A DNA stretch of 64,000 nt, taken from positions 24,596,501 to 24,660,500 of the forward strand of contig NC_080577.1 in NCBI RefSeq assembly GCF_029962835.1. Reading direction: 5' to 3'. A program made the position numbers and the translations under genes. The notes beneath the pieces were generated by a model that did not search any database, was not told the DNA's origin, and saw only the letters and a program-made list of their open reading frames with translations. The number at the start of each line of letters is the position of its first letter. Within the stretch, counting starts at the first letter, position 1. Below, piece after piece: positions 11,603-23,920 of this stretch. This stretch comes from Magnolia sinica. Taxonomy: Eukaryota > Streptophyta > Magnoliopsida > Magnoliales > Magnoliaceae.

Positions 11603-12153
11603 GTGGGTGAGATTATGTTATGCATTACCAAAACATCTGTTGGATGATCCATGCATTTCCTTTTGTGACAAAAGATTAGGTAGACAGTGGGGTGTGTACT
11701 AACAGGCTAACCCAAAACATCTTCCTTCTTCCTTCTTCTTCATTCATTTTTTTTTTTGCTTTGTTTTTTTGGTTTTGTGCTGTGTGCGTGTGCATGCACA
11801 CATGCCAGGATGTACATCAGCCAATATGTGCACAATGCATACTGGTTTTGACTAATACTTTACACCTTGCTGACATATGAGATTGAGGGGATGGAATCAT
11901 TAACTGAAGTGAAGTAAGCCAAAGATATTAAATCAACAATGTAGTGAATGCATCCACCAGAGTTGCATAGTTAACAAAAGCTTTGTGTTATCTATTATTT
12001 TTATACGTAATTGAGCTCAAGTGTGGTATGGGTATGGGTTAGGAAATGCTTTGTTGACTGAGATTGAATGCATGATAACTAAGATCTTAGCATGCCTAAC
12101 CAGATACTCATGCTGGTTTTGTTTTCTTTACATGCTTCTTTCTTGTGTTGCAG

Positions 12154-12269
12154 ACACGATTGTTCCAATGCTTGAAGCTGTGATAGTTGTTGTCCATGTT
12201 GAGAAGCTTGTTGTACATTTTCATGACACATATGGGCAATCTCTTTCAAACATTCTCATTTCCATCCAA
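12154..12269 (+). pseudogene. Exon-like fragment B inside the CACTA element
   Basis: A 116-bp open stretch follows a strong acceptor (ttcttgtgttgcag) and ends at a consensus donor (CCAA then GTAAGC). Its peptide includes VHVEKLVVHFHDTYGQSLSN. The family is not recognised. With fragments A and C it is on the same strand and in a plausible exon-intron spacing, which favours one captured gene over three accidents. From 12270 to 14174 I see only AT-rich, intron-like sequence. Confidence 0.45.
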
Positions 12270-14174
12270 GTAAGCAAAACTTGAATAAATTTGTTGTGCT
12301 AATGCAAATTGGTCAATTTGTGAAGATAGTTTCTTATTTGATATGTGGCGCAATGCTGAATGATTGAGAAAAAATGGGAGTTAGGAAGAGGACTGCTCGG
12401 ATTTTTAAAAGTTTAGGTACAGTTAGGATTATCCAAAAGCTTTGGCACTTGTTTATGGATGCTTGGCCATTGAACTCTTGATTCTTGCAGTATTCTTTTA
12501 AACACCATAATAGCTCTCTTATTAGAAAACTAATTACCTACAACTGGAAGTATGGTATGACGATTCTTTCGTATTCTAAGATTTTTTATTTCTACTTTTT
12601 TCCCTTGAAAATCTTTTATATTTTCAAGAGAAAATGTTTATAGTAATGGATTTTAAGCTAACCTACAGCCAGTTATTGGTGCAGTCTTTTTATTTTGCAA
12701 AAAAAGAAAAAAAAGTACTTATTCACTTGTGCATATTCTTTGGTAGTTATGGAATGATGGCTTTGTACCTTAGCTTGTGGCTGCATTTGCCAAGGATTTC
12801 CAATCCACGCATCAGGTAGGCCCCACCATATGGATGACATGAACCCTTACCTTAGATGGATGACAAGCATAACATAAAAGTTCTCAAATGGGAATTTTCT
12901 AACCATTTGATTATTTGACTCCTTTCCTTTGGAGTTTGGACATGGACGACCTCCTTAACTTTTGAATCAAAGAATTGCCCCTGTGGAATCCATGTGATTT
13001 TGGGTTAGAGTATATTTGTTGGGCTTTTCTTGATAAACAACCCAGATATCCCATGTGTGCCATGTTGGCATATGTGGGACACCAACATTTGGCGGTTGCA
13101 GATGCACATCTATAGGTAGCATTTTCCTAAGCAATTCTAACATAAGAAAACATAAAATCTCAAAGTGATGTTGTGGTTTTGTTGGTCATTGGGTGACACT
13201 GGTTATGTAGCCAACCTCATGAAAAGAGAGCATATATAGCTTTGGTTTGGTTGTTATTACAAAGATGTATTACACTCATCTCTCACAAGAGAGTAGACAA
13301 GGGAGTACCAACTAGACCCCTTGTAGTGTTGGGGCTTGAAATTCAGGGCAGGGATTCTCCCATATCAGTTATAAATGGTCATGGGCCAGGTTTGGGTTTC
13401 AACAACAATGCTGTTGAACCTTAGACTTGTCCGGCATACTTAATAATCAAGTCTAATTTCAGACTCATGCATAGTCTTTGGGACCAACCCACATAAAGAG
13501 TGAAGCAGTACAGTTGAGGAAACTGCTCTGTTCTTATCTGCCCACACATTGTCAACTACTATTCTTCTTGGGGCAATTATATCATGGGGTTTTCTTTAGC
13601 CGTTCATCAGTAAACGTGCTAGTGACTAGAACCTGGATAACCTTGTTATAGCAATGACTTCAAAGGTCTCTACGGATACAAATAATAGTAAAATCACTTT
13701 TTTGGTAGTGAATGTATAAATTCCACCAACGAAGTTTGCTAAAGAAACATATTGATGTATAAATTCTTATTATTTTTTCCTTTCCTTTCCTTTCTTGTGT
13801 TTTTTTTTTTTTTTAAAGATCTAGATGAACTCATTTTGGATATACTAGTCAATCTCTAGTTTTGAACCTCTGATTTGTGGACAAACTGTAAGATGTTTTT
13901 CATTTCTTAATGTTGTATAACATCTATCACACCCTACCAGAGTATCAAACTAAATTGACTGAGGGTAAACTGCAGAAATGCATGGAGAGTAAAATTGTGA
14001 CTATAGTATTTATATATCAACATCAAGCTTGGAAGTTCCTTCACCTTTTCTCTTTCATAAGGTCATCTACAAAACTACTGAAGAGATTAATGTCCTTTTT
14101 TCTATACTGATGCTTCACTGTTGCCTATCCATGCATGAGGTTGTTGATAATTATACATTTGATCATACTTGAAG

Positions 14175-14311
14175 GTAAAGTCTGCTATTGAACTTACTTC
14201 AAGAGGCCTTCCAGTGGATGAAGTTGAAGCAATGGTTGTTGTAGGCCTTCTACAGTTTGTTGATATCTTGCAACCTAGCATGAAATCAGCACTCAAGGAA
14301 GACCTTTACTG
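14175..14311 (+). pseudogene. Exon-like fragment C inside the CACTA element
   Basis: An open stretch of 45 codons with a clearly protein-like composition includes AIELTSRGLPVDEVEAMVVV and ends at a possible donor (ACTG then GTGTGC). The acceptor side (cttgaag before GTAAAG) is weaker. The family is not recognised. The sequence after it (14312-15827) is AT-rich with an (AT)n run at about 15612-15637 and shows no further exon. Confidence 0.45.
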
Positions 14312-15606
14312 GTGTGCTGCAACCATTTCCTTTTTCAACAAATAGGTGATGAGTTCTCAAATAGAATAAACATAGTGCACACACACACCAATAATAAAAC
14401 AATACATGCATAAAGAATGCAATTTAAGCAGGCCAATAAATAACTAACACTGCCACTGTATAACGAAAATGTTTGAAATGTGCATTTAGCTTGATGGATG
14501 TTTGAAATGTTTGTTTCTGATTTATTGATTATCGCATGATGAGCCTTAGTGATTGAGACTACTCTTAGGGAGGCCTATAATGTATGATCATTGCTTGGAA
14601 AAGGTCCACCATTGCATAATCCTATCCATATGATTTGTTATCTCGTGTCTTCAGGAAGTTCCTCGGATGCCGCACCATGTAAATAAAATACACAATCCCA
14701 CTTTCAGAAAAGAAAACAAAAGGAAAATTTGTGTTTTAGTTTTTGTATTGTTTCTAATTTTGTGTTGTGCTGGTCCATGAATACTAAAATGAAGAAAAAG
14801 AAGGTTGTAGCTCAGCGAAATTATAGTAGACCAACTGAAAGCACTCATCTTGAGTGGTTTGATTTTGTTCTCTCAAATAGCTTGTGTTTTCCATCAATTA
14901 TATTTGTGAAAAAAATGGTTTCTAGGTTTGTTTACGCTGCATTTGGATGCATCAAATTTCATTATATTTTCCACCAGATTAGATTTATTAATCATGAAAT
15001 TCATAATTTAGGTGCAACGCAAATACACCCTTATGATAAATACATGACCATTTATCTCCATGATTTGTATTGAGCATTCTTCTTGTTGGATACACCCTTA
15101 TGATAAGGCTTTGATGGTTAGCTACTCTTGTTTCATGATTTTGACTTGATTCAACTAAATGTTCACAATTCAATTTGGCTGTGCATTTATATGCACCATC
15201 ATATTTCTAGTAGTTATTATGCTATGATTGACACATACACATATGCATAGAGATACGTGTACATATACATATACACATATACACATTTTCTGTGTCATAT
15301 TGTTGAAGCTGTAGAGTTGCTGCTTATCTCATTGTTGAATAAGGGATTGAGCTTTTTCTACTTGAACTAAAACAATTTCAACTTTTCTTGAAGCACGAAC
15401 ATGAAAGGCAACCCCATTTCCACTTCAGCAAACTGATTATTTCAATTCATTTCAATAGCACATCCAAACACAACACATTCAAAAGCTTTTCTATGTTTTT
15501 GCAATGCAAAATTCTGCTTATGATTGTATGAGATGGGAGATTGTTCTATGGATTTATAATAGATGCTGTATTATCTTTCAAAAGAATGTGAATGAAAGTA
15601 AACAAC

Positions 15607-15637
<31 letters not shown>

Positions 15638-15827
15638 GTTATTAATGGAAGATACCTTGATTAGGGGGACATGAAATTCTTGTAGCTTATGGTACGGTGC
15701 CCTAATATTGGTTGTATGTTACTAGTATGTAGTAGATAATACTAAGTTCAATATTTTTTGTATGTGGCTAAATTTTTTATCTCAACTACTCTACGCAGAT
15801 TCTATCCCACTTCCTACAACTAAATTC

Positions 15828-18509
15828 CTTTGTATAACCTATACTTATAAACTAAACCTATAACCTACACTTATAACCTAAATTTAAACCTATAACCTAA
15901 ACCTAAAACCTAAAACCTAAACTTAAACCTAAAACCTAAACCCGAATCCGATTTCCTAAACCTAAACCTTAACCTATTCTCAATTCCCTAAAGCTATAAC
16001 CTATAACCTAAACCTAAACCTATAACCTAAACTTATAAACTTAACCTAAACCTATAACCTAAACCTAAACCTATAACCTAAACTTATAAACTTAACCTAA
16101 ACCTATAACCTAAACCTAAACCTAAAACCTAAATATTTTCTCAAATCCCTAAACCTATAACCTTAACCTAAACCTATTCTCAAATCCCAAAATATATACT
16201 TATAACCTAAACCTAAACCTTAACCTATAACATAAACCTATACTTATAACTTTAACCTAAACTTATAACCTTAACTTAAACCTATTCTCAAATCCCAAAA
16301 CCTATACTCATAACCTAAACCTAAACCTTAACCTAAACCTATAACCTATACTTATAACTTTAACCTAAACTTATTCTCAAATCTCAAAACCTATACTGAT
16401 AACTTAAACCTAAACCTTAACCCATAACCTAAACCTATACTTATAACCTTAACCTAAACCTATAACCTTAACCTAAACCTATTCACAAATCCCAAAACAT
16501 ATACTTATAACTTAAACCTAAACCTTAACCTATAACCTAAACCTATACTTATAACTTTAACCTAAACTTATAACCTTGACATAAACCTATTCTCAAATCC
16601 CAAAACCTATAATTATAACCTAAACCTAAACCTTAAGTTAAACCTATAACCTATACTTACAACCTTAACCTAAACCTATTCTCAAATCCCAAAACCTATA
16701 CTTATAACCTAAACCTTAACCCATAACCTAAACCTATACTTATAACCTGAACCTAAACTTATAACCTGAACCTAAATCTATTCTCAAATCCCAAAACATA
16801 TACTTATAACCTAAACCTAAATCTTAACCTATAACATAAACCTAAACTTATAACCTTAACCTAAACCTATTCTCAAATCCCAAAACTTATACTTACAACC
16901 TAAACCTAAACCTTAGCCTAAACCTATAATCTATACTTACAACCTTAACCTAAAACTTATAACCTTAACCTAAACCTATTCTCAAATCCCAAAACCTATA
17001 CTTATAACCTAAACCTAAACCTTAACCCATACCTTAAACCTATACTTATAACCTTAACCTAAACCTATATAACCTTAACCTAAACCTATTCTCATATCTC
17101 AAAACCTATACTTATAACCTAAACCTAAACCTTAACATATAACTTAAACCTAAACTTATAACCTTAACCTAAACTTATAACCTTAACCTAAATCTATTCT
17201 CAAATCCCAAAACCTATACTTATAATCCAAACCTAAACCTTAACCTAAACCTATAACCTATACTTACAATCTTAACCTAAACTTATAACCTTAACCTAAA
17301 CCTATTCTCAAATCCCAAAACCTGAACTTATAACCTTAACCTAAACTTATTCTCAAATCCCAAAACCTATACTTATAACCTAAACCTAAACCTTAACCCA
17401 TAACCTAAACCTATACTTATAACCTTAACCTAAACCTATTCTCAAATCCCAAAACTTATACTTATAACCTAAACTTAAACCTTAACCTATAACCTAAACT
17501 TATACTTATAACCTTAACCTTAACCTATACTTATAACCTTAACCTTAACCTAAACCTATTCTCAAATCCCAAAACCTAACCTAAACTTAAACCTTAACCT
17601 AAATCTATAACTTATACTTACAACCTTAACCTAAACATATAACCTTAACCTAAACCTATTCTCAAATCCCAAAACCTATATTTATAACCTAAATCTAAAC
17701 TTTAACCCATAACCTAAACTTATACTTATAAACTTAACCTAAACCTATAACATTAACCTAAACCTATTCTCAAATCCCAAAACCTATACTTATAACCTAA
17801 ACCTAAACTTATACTTATAACCTTAACCTAAACCTATTCTCAATTCCCAAAACCTATACTTATAACTTAAACCTAAACCTATACTTATACCCTATAACCT
17901 ATAACCTAAACATAAACCTTAACCTTAACCTATAACCTATAACCCAAACCTTAACCTATAACCTAAACCTATAACTTAAAACCTAAAACCTAAACCCAAA
18001 CCTAAACCTGATCCTGAACCCGAACCTGATTTCCTAAATCTAAACCTTAACCTATTCTTAATTCTCAAAAGCTATAACCTATAACCTAAACCTAAACCTA
18101 TAACCTAAACATAAACCTAAAACCTAAATGTATTCTCAAATCCCTAAACCTATAACTTTAACCTAAACCTATTCTCAAATCTCAAAAAATATACTTATAA
18201 CCTAGACCTTAACCTATAAACTAAACCTATACTTATAACATTAACCTAAACTTATAACCTTAACCTAAACCTATTCTTAAATCCCAAAACTTATAATTTA
18301 AACCTATAACCTATACTTACAATCTTAACCTAAACTTATAACCTTAACCTAAACCTATCCTTAAATCCCAAAACCTATACTAATAACCTAAACCTAAACC
18401 TTAACCCATAACTTAAATCTATACTTATAACTTTAACCTAAACTTATAACCTTAACCTAAACTTATTCTCAAATCCTAAAACCTATACTTATAACCTAAA
18501 CCTAAACCT
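15828..18509. repeat. Telomere-like AAACCT/AACCTATA array
   Basis: About 2.7 kb is built almost wholly from AAACCT, AACCTATA and CTTATAACC units on the plus strand. A higher-order segment with the block ctattctcaaatcccaaaac recurs every 100-150 bp. The basic unit is a 6-mer related to, but not the same as, the plant telomere repeat CCCTAAA: one C is missing. It lies inside the CACTA element, so it is interstitial and not a chromosome end. Confidence 0.9.
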
Positions 18510-18784
18510 CTGCTTTCATCTTTGTGATTTTTCGTATTTTTGTTTATGATGTTAAGCTTATATGTATTTATGCGTGAATGAATGTGATGTGGATAAGATT
18601 GTTTATGTTTGGATGAATGTAGTTTATGTTTGGATGGATTTACTAGTTTGAGTTTAGATGGATGTGAATGTGAATATGATGAAATATATTATATAACAGG
18701 TGTATCAGGATGAATGTGATGAAATATATTGTAACAAGTGTATATCAGGAATTTTGTGTTGAAATATATATATATTTTTTTAAA

Positions 18785-19220
18785 GAGACTTTTACCTACG
18801 AAAATTTTCGTCGGTAAAAGTTTTGTAAATATCAAAAATTTTCGTCGGTAAAAGTTTTTAACGTATTTTTTAGCGACGAAAATGTTCGTCGCTAAAAGTT
18901 TTGTAATTATTTTTAGCTATGAAAACTATCGTTGCTAAAAGTTTAACATTTATTTTTTAGCGACGAAAATATTCGTCGCTAAAAGTTTTGTAAAAGTTTT
19001 TTAGCGACGAAACAATTCATCGGTAAAAGTTTTTTTAGCGACGAAAAAATTTGTCGCTAAAAAGCTTGCCTTTGCCGACATTTAAAATTTTTTGTCGCTA
19101 AAAACCTTTTGCGTCGGTCTTTTAGCAACGAATGTAGCGATGAAAATTTTCGTTGCTAAAACGTTTTAGCTACGAAATTTTGGCTTTTAGCGACGAAAAT
19201 TTCGTCGGTAAAGGTGGGAT
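18785..19220. repeat. CACTA right subterminal repeats
   Basis: Repeated hairpin cores (TTTAGCGACGAAAATNTTCG then TCGCTAAAA) continue to the right terminus, mirroring 6636-7500. Some copies carry GGTAAAAG in place of GCTAAAAG. The sequence between the telomere-like array and this block (18510-18784) is AT-rich with no feature. Confidence 0.85.
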
Positions 19221-19234
19221 TTCTTATAGTGAGA

Positions 19235-19612
19235 TCTATTGCAGCCTCTATATATACTGAGAGACCTGCACCGTGACTTGCACACATCTCATAAAGGGAG
19301 CAACACGATGAAATGCAAGGTGCGCCACTAGCGCCTCTAAAGCCTCACTGTCTCACATGCCTATGCCCTCGTAGCAAGCCCGTGACTGGGCGCGCGCGCG
19401 GGTATTCCAGTGCGTAGAACAAGCAAGTGCCATGGTCCATGGACTATGTGGGCAAATAATAAGGTACTCCACATTTTTCATTTAAACCTCAAAATCTTTT
19501 CTTCACGTGGACTATTCAAAAATCTTATAAAAATACTTTTTTGCAAACATTTTTAATATATATTATATTATATTTAAAATATATATTTTATAAAATTAAT
19601 ACTTTATAACCA
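19235..19612 (-). repeat. 5' LTR of Copia-1, second part
   Basis: This continues the LTR after the CACTA insertion. It matches the left LTR at about 863-1322, including the block cctctatatatactgagaga and the terminal AT-rich stretch of about 60 bases. It ends near 19610-19612. Total length of this LTR is about 1,138 bp against 1,236 bp for the left copy. Confidence 0.85.
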
Positions 19613-20058
19613 GTTTCCTACTGTAGGGCCACATAGACATGGACAATCTCCACTAACCAACAAAAATGGAAAGAAAGGCTCATTCCTTCCCATCCACCTT
19701 TGCACCTAGTTGCATGTGGCACCTTTACATATATGCACATGTTTCAGGTTGTGGAAGCTAAAGTCCATTGCCTTCTAAACGTCACAGCGACCTTAATGGT
19801 GTAAGATTCCCCATGTCTTTGGACCATCTCATCTGCCCTTTTCTACCGTTGTAACAATCAGTCCCTGATTTTTTTGTGGTGGATGGACAATGGCATGACA
19901 ACACCTGAGCTGGGGACCACCGTATTCTTTTTAATAAGAGTGTCAATGGGCATGGGTTAGCCTGCTGGGCTTCTGAGCCTAGCCTATCTCATGTCAGACT
20001 TCACACCCTCTGCGTCTCTCTCCCCTCGGATTGGCTAGTGCCCTCGGATTGGCTGGTG
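19613..20058. other. Unassigned sequence between Copia-1 and a MITE
   Basis: No gene is supported. A 49-bp exon-like piece (19749-19797, after tatgcacatgtttcag and before GTGTAAG) can be drawn but is too short to rely on. The stretch may belong to the same host locus as 1-86. Confidence 0.3.
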
Positions 20059-20636
20059 TACCACACACCAGGTATATAGCTGATGTAGGTAGGTGTCGTG
20101 CGAAGACGTGCGCTGACGCTCCTTGAGCTCCGAATTGTACGAACGGTTCAAAGGAGATCAAAGTTACATGGGCCCCACAATGATGTATTTATTATATCCA
20201 AACCGTTCATAAATTTTTCAAAATCATTTTAGAGCATTATCCAAAAAATGAATCATATCCAAAGATCAAATAGACCACACAACAAATAGCAAGGGAGATA
20301 ATGATTTTCAATGTTAAAAAAATTCGTAGGGCTCACCATAACGTTTATTTTCCATCCAATCTGTTCATAAGATCACAGAGACCTGGATGAAGAGCAAAAA
20401 TAAATTTCATATTGATTCAAAACTTCTGTAACCTCCAAAAAAATTTCAATGGTAAACGTTCAATCCCCCACTGCTTTTTCTGTGTGGTCCACTTGATCGT
20501 TAGATATGTCTTTTTTTTCGTCTCAAGCCTTACTACGAGCTTGCAAAATGGATGGACGGTTTGGATATAGTACATACCTTATGATGGAACCCACAGAACT
20601 TGCTAATGTCAATAACTATATAGCTGGTGTGTGATA
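20059..20636. mobile_element. MITE-like element related to the Mutator-like TIR
   Basis: The left end taccacacaccaggtatata and the right end read on the minus strand, atatcacacaccagctatat, form a short imperfect inverted repeat. The body contains tacgaacggttcaaaggaga and acatgggccccacaatgatg. It matches 22590-23110 and its inverted partner 26830-27300 inside the Mutator-like TIRs along most of its length. Non-coding. Confidence 0.65.
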
Positions 20637-21059
20637 TCCGCTTAGGCTTGGGCTAGGCTTAGGCCGGGCCTATTTATTCTGGCTGGGTTTAGGCTGGATT
20701 ACAGGCCTGGGCTGGGTTTGAGCTTACATTGAAGTATGCGAATCGAGCTTGGTTGGTGTGGGCCCATCTTGTTGCGTGTATTCCATTTGAACCGTTGAAC
20801 GAAGAGACTCCAAAATCAGGATAAAGTTGATCCTATTACAGAGGTGATCATTACTGAAAATAAGATGGTCCACTCATCGTGTCGGCCACTCTCATAAAAA
20901 CAAAAAAGAAAAAAGAAGGAAGGAGCTGAACATGTGGCAGATGCCCTAATATATTACTCACACGTGGCCCACCTGATAAATAGACTGGTTTGGTTTTTGG
21001 TTACGGTCGCCGTGGTGGTTTCTGGGTTGGCAACATCTGATTTGTCGGAAGGCGTGTGT

Positions 21060-21525
21060 GGTTACCAGGCAATTCACGCCGTATTGGGTCCACAATGATT
21101 TATATTTTAAATCCACACCGATCATCAATTTTTACAGATCATTTTAGAGTATGAGAGCCAAAATGAGACATATTCAAAACTCAAGTTGACCACATCAAAG
21201 AAAGTAGCGGGGATTGAACCATTACCATTGAAACCTTCTCAGAGTCTACTGTTAGGCCTATCATCCATTTAACCTCTTCGTAAGGTCACAAAGACCTGGA
21301 TGAAGGGATAACATAAATATCAGCTTGATTAGAGTATTCTGTGACCCAATAAATTTTCAACAGTAAGTGAGCGTCCAATTCCCACTGTTTCTGTAGTGTG
21401 GCCCACTTGATCCTTGGATCTACCTCCTTTTCTTTTCAGCTATGTAAATTGTTATGTAAAAATGTTTGGACGGTGTGGATCTGATAGATACATAACAATT
21501 AGGCTCACAGAAGTTTCACATGCCA
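21060..21525. repeat. GGGCCC-type dispersed repeat copy
   Basis: This copy runs from a block like tgggtccacaatgatttata to gtgtggatctgatagataca then aggctcacag. Internal landmarks shared with the other copies are ttgaccacatcaaagaaag, aaggtcacaaagacctggat and gtgtggcccacttgatcctt. It is decayed, has no visible target duplication and is non-coding. The preceding 20637-21059 is GGGCC-rich but I see no element boundary. Confidence 0.6.
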
Positions 21526-21534
21526 ACACTTTGG

Positions 21535-21930
21535 GGTGCTGCACCACGTGTGTATTCTGTATCCATTTAAGGCATTATTGAAAAAATGAATCGGATCCAA
21601 TTATCCGGTGGACCATACCACAAGAAACAGTGGGGATTGACCATTAATAAACCACATAAGTTTTGTATCATGCTTATATTTGTTTTTCATCTTCATCCAA
21701 GCTTACGCGAACTTATCAACAGAGAAAATAAAACCTACGGAAACATTAAGGTGAGCTATGAAATGTTTTTAATGATTCAATCACCACTATTTCTTAGAAT
21801 ATGGTCCACCTGATAATTGGATCTTCTTAAAATTTGGTATTTTTCTCTAAAATGATCCGTAAAAACGGATGGATGAGTGGATAGAGAATACACAAATCAA
21901 GGTGGGCGCTGCGGTGAGGGCTGCACCATG
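21535..21930. repeat. GGGCCC-type dispersed repeat copy
   Basis: Same family as the neighbouring copies. It shares ggtggaccataccacaagaa, aatatggtccacctgataat and an end with aaaaacggatggatgagtgg. A 75-codon open frame at 21586-21813 lies inside it and is not a gene. Confidence 0.6.
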
Positions 21931-22004
21931 GTGGTTGAGCACCGGTCTCTTCTAATCCGCTTCCTGCACCAAGCTGCAAGCAACGGAATTTCTTGTGGTG
22001 TTAA

Positions 22005-22437
22005 TTTTCCGTTGGCCTATGATGATGTATTTCTTACATCCACACTCTCTATCCACTTTTTTCACATCATTTAAAGATACGAACCTAAAAACAATGTTGA
22101 TTCAAAGCTAAAGTGGACCATGTTACTAAAGATAAAGATAGTATAGAAATTAATGCGCTGGTTAAAAACTTCCTAAGGTTATAAAAGGATCCGATCAAGC
22201 TAATATTTATATTTTAAAATCATGAAGTGTGATATTATAAATAGTTCAAATGTAAAATAAACTTCATGGTTAGCCCTAGGAATGATAGTTTGTTTAATCC
22301 CCACAGCTTTGTGTGTAGTGATCAACTTGAGCTTTGGTCCTATCTATTGTTAGGACCATGCTCTGAGATTTATCACGAAAAATGGATGGACGGTGCAGAT
22401 CTAATACAAAAAATCATTGTTGGACTCAGAAGTAATA
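22005..22437. repeat. GGGCCC-type repeat copy flanking the Mutator-like insertion
   Basis: This degenerate copy spans from gttggcctatgatgatgtat to aaaaatggatggacggtgca then the target site of the Mutator-like element at 22438-22447. It belongs to the same family as 21535-21930. Confidence 0.55.
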
Positions 22438-22447
22438 TATTAGAGAG
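22438..22447. repeat. Left target-site duplication of the Mutator-like element
   Basis: TATTAGAGAG directly precedes the element; an identical decamer follows it at 27449-27458. Nine to eleven bases is the expected size for Mutator-like elements. Confidence 0.85.
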
Positions 22448-23690
22448 GAGAAATTTACGACTGTACGACCCATTATGGCCCAATTAGGAGACTAAGCCCA
22501 CCTTATTTTCCCATGCGAGAATACGCCCCAGCTGTACGGATGGCTTGCCAAAGGTCGAAAATGCCCCTGCTTGTTCCTTCAAGCGGATCGGCCGCTGCCC
22601 GAAAACGAGCGCTGACGCTCCTCGAACTCCGGGTTACACGAACGGTTCAAAAGAGATCAACGTGACATGGGCCCCACAGTTATGTATTTATTATATCCAC
22701 AACGTCCATCCATATTTCGAGATCATTTAGGAGCATTATCCAAACAAAAAAAATCATATCCAAAGAGCAACTGGACCACACCACAAAGAGCAGCAGAAAA
22801 TTGATTTTCACCGTCGAAACTTTTGTAGGGCCCACCATAACATTTATTTTCCATCCAATCTATTCATAATGTCACAAAGACCTGGATGAAGAGGAAAAAC
22901 AAATTTAGTAATGATCCAAAACTTCTGGGACCCCTAAAAGGGTTTCAATAGTAGACGTTCAATCTTCCACTGCCTTTTACAGTGTGGTCCACTTGATAGC
23001 TAAATCTATCTTATTTTTCTTCCCAAGCGTTAGTACGAGTTCTCCAAATAGATGGACGGTTTGGATATAACACATACCTCATAAAAGGACTCACAAAGGC
23101 GGTGGGGATTACAACAGGGAAAAAAAAAAAAAAAGCCTTGTATCTATGGCTACGGATTATGACCGTAGCGATAACCGCAGCCAATGCTTTTTCAATACGT
23201 CCTCTACTATGCATCGAAGGTCTTTCGATATGTACTTCAATATATCGAATGTCTTTCGATTAATCGAAAAAGGTCCAAAACTGTCCAGCAAGTTTGCATA
23301 AAAAATCCTGCAATTTTCGATTAATCGAAGTGTATTCGATATGTATCGAAGATATAGCTACAGATTATAGCCGTAGCGATAACCGCAGTTCGTAAAAGTC
23401 TATACAAATTTTTTTATTTTTTTATTTTTAATTTTTTATTTTTTATTTTTTACATGGAGAACTTTATTCTACCTACAATTTTCTCTAATAAATATTTATA
23501 TAAATATGTATATATAAGCATATAAAAAAAAATTTCTCTTTTTTTCATTTATTTCTCTATTCATTTAACGAGAATATCTTCTAAACCAAAATTAGTTACT
23601 TGATGTACCCTATATGATTTTGGGATAGGAGAAGCTACTTTAGCCAACTAACCTAGTTATTTTTCAAGATTCCATCAGGTCGATGGTCGA
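22448..23690 (+). repeat. Left terminal inverted repeat of the Mutator-like element
   Basis: Landmarks in order are ggagactaagcccacctta, ggatggcttgccaaaggtcg, the MITE-like block at about 22590-23110, a block with tagctacrgattata and palindromes such as TTCGATTAATCGAA (23210-23350), an AT-rich stretch (23400-23540), and aaaatccatttcattcactt at the inner edge. Each has an inverted partner in 26215-27448. The two arms differ by scattered substitutions and small indels. Confidence 0.85.
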
Positions 23691-23920
23691 AAATCCATTT
23701 CATTCACTTTGTGGTCAATTTCAATCAGTTCGTGGTCATTTCCATGCATTTCACCGTCAATTCCCTCCACTTCACGGACAATTCCATACATTTCACGGTC
23801 ATCCCAAACTATTCCGTGTTGATTCACGGTCATTGAGAGGCATTTCACGGTCAATTTCCTTCACTTCACGGTCATTTGCATGCATTTCACGGTCAATTCG
23901 CTTCAATTCATGGGAATGAT
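23683..23920 (-). repeat. Reversed left portion of the internal array
   Basis: Here the sub-repeats read as tttcacggtcaattcc, the reverse complement of the main array motif. The switch to the forward orientation occurs near 23915-23930, where an imperfect palindrome is centred on gggaatgatcat. This reversed piece is under two full units long. Confidence 0.8.

Larger units (their letters stand above)
6618..19231. mobile_element. CACTA DNA transposon, non-autonomous, 12.6 kb
   Basis: The element starts CACTACAAAAAAGAGAGTTT and its other end, read inward on the minus strand, is CACTATAAGAAATCCCACCT. CACTA termini, a 3-bp target duplication (AGC at 6615-6617, decayed to AGA at 19232-19234) and dense subterminal repeats fit the CACTA (En/Spm) superfamily. 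No TNPD-type transposase can be seen in either strand, so it would need a transposase from elsewhere. Its interior holds duplicated GGGCCC-type sequence, a MITE, a CT-rich tract, exon-like host fragments and a telomere-like array. Orientation is not known. Confidence 0.9.

Noticed and set aside
15828..18509. A real chromosome end
   Set aside because: The unit is a 6-mer lacking one C of the plant telomere repeat, it is degenerate, and transposon ends enclose it on both sides.
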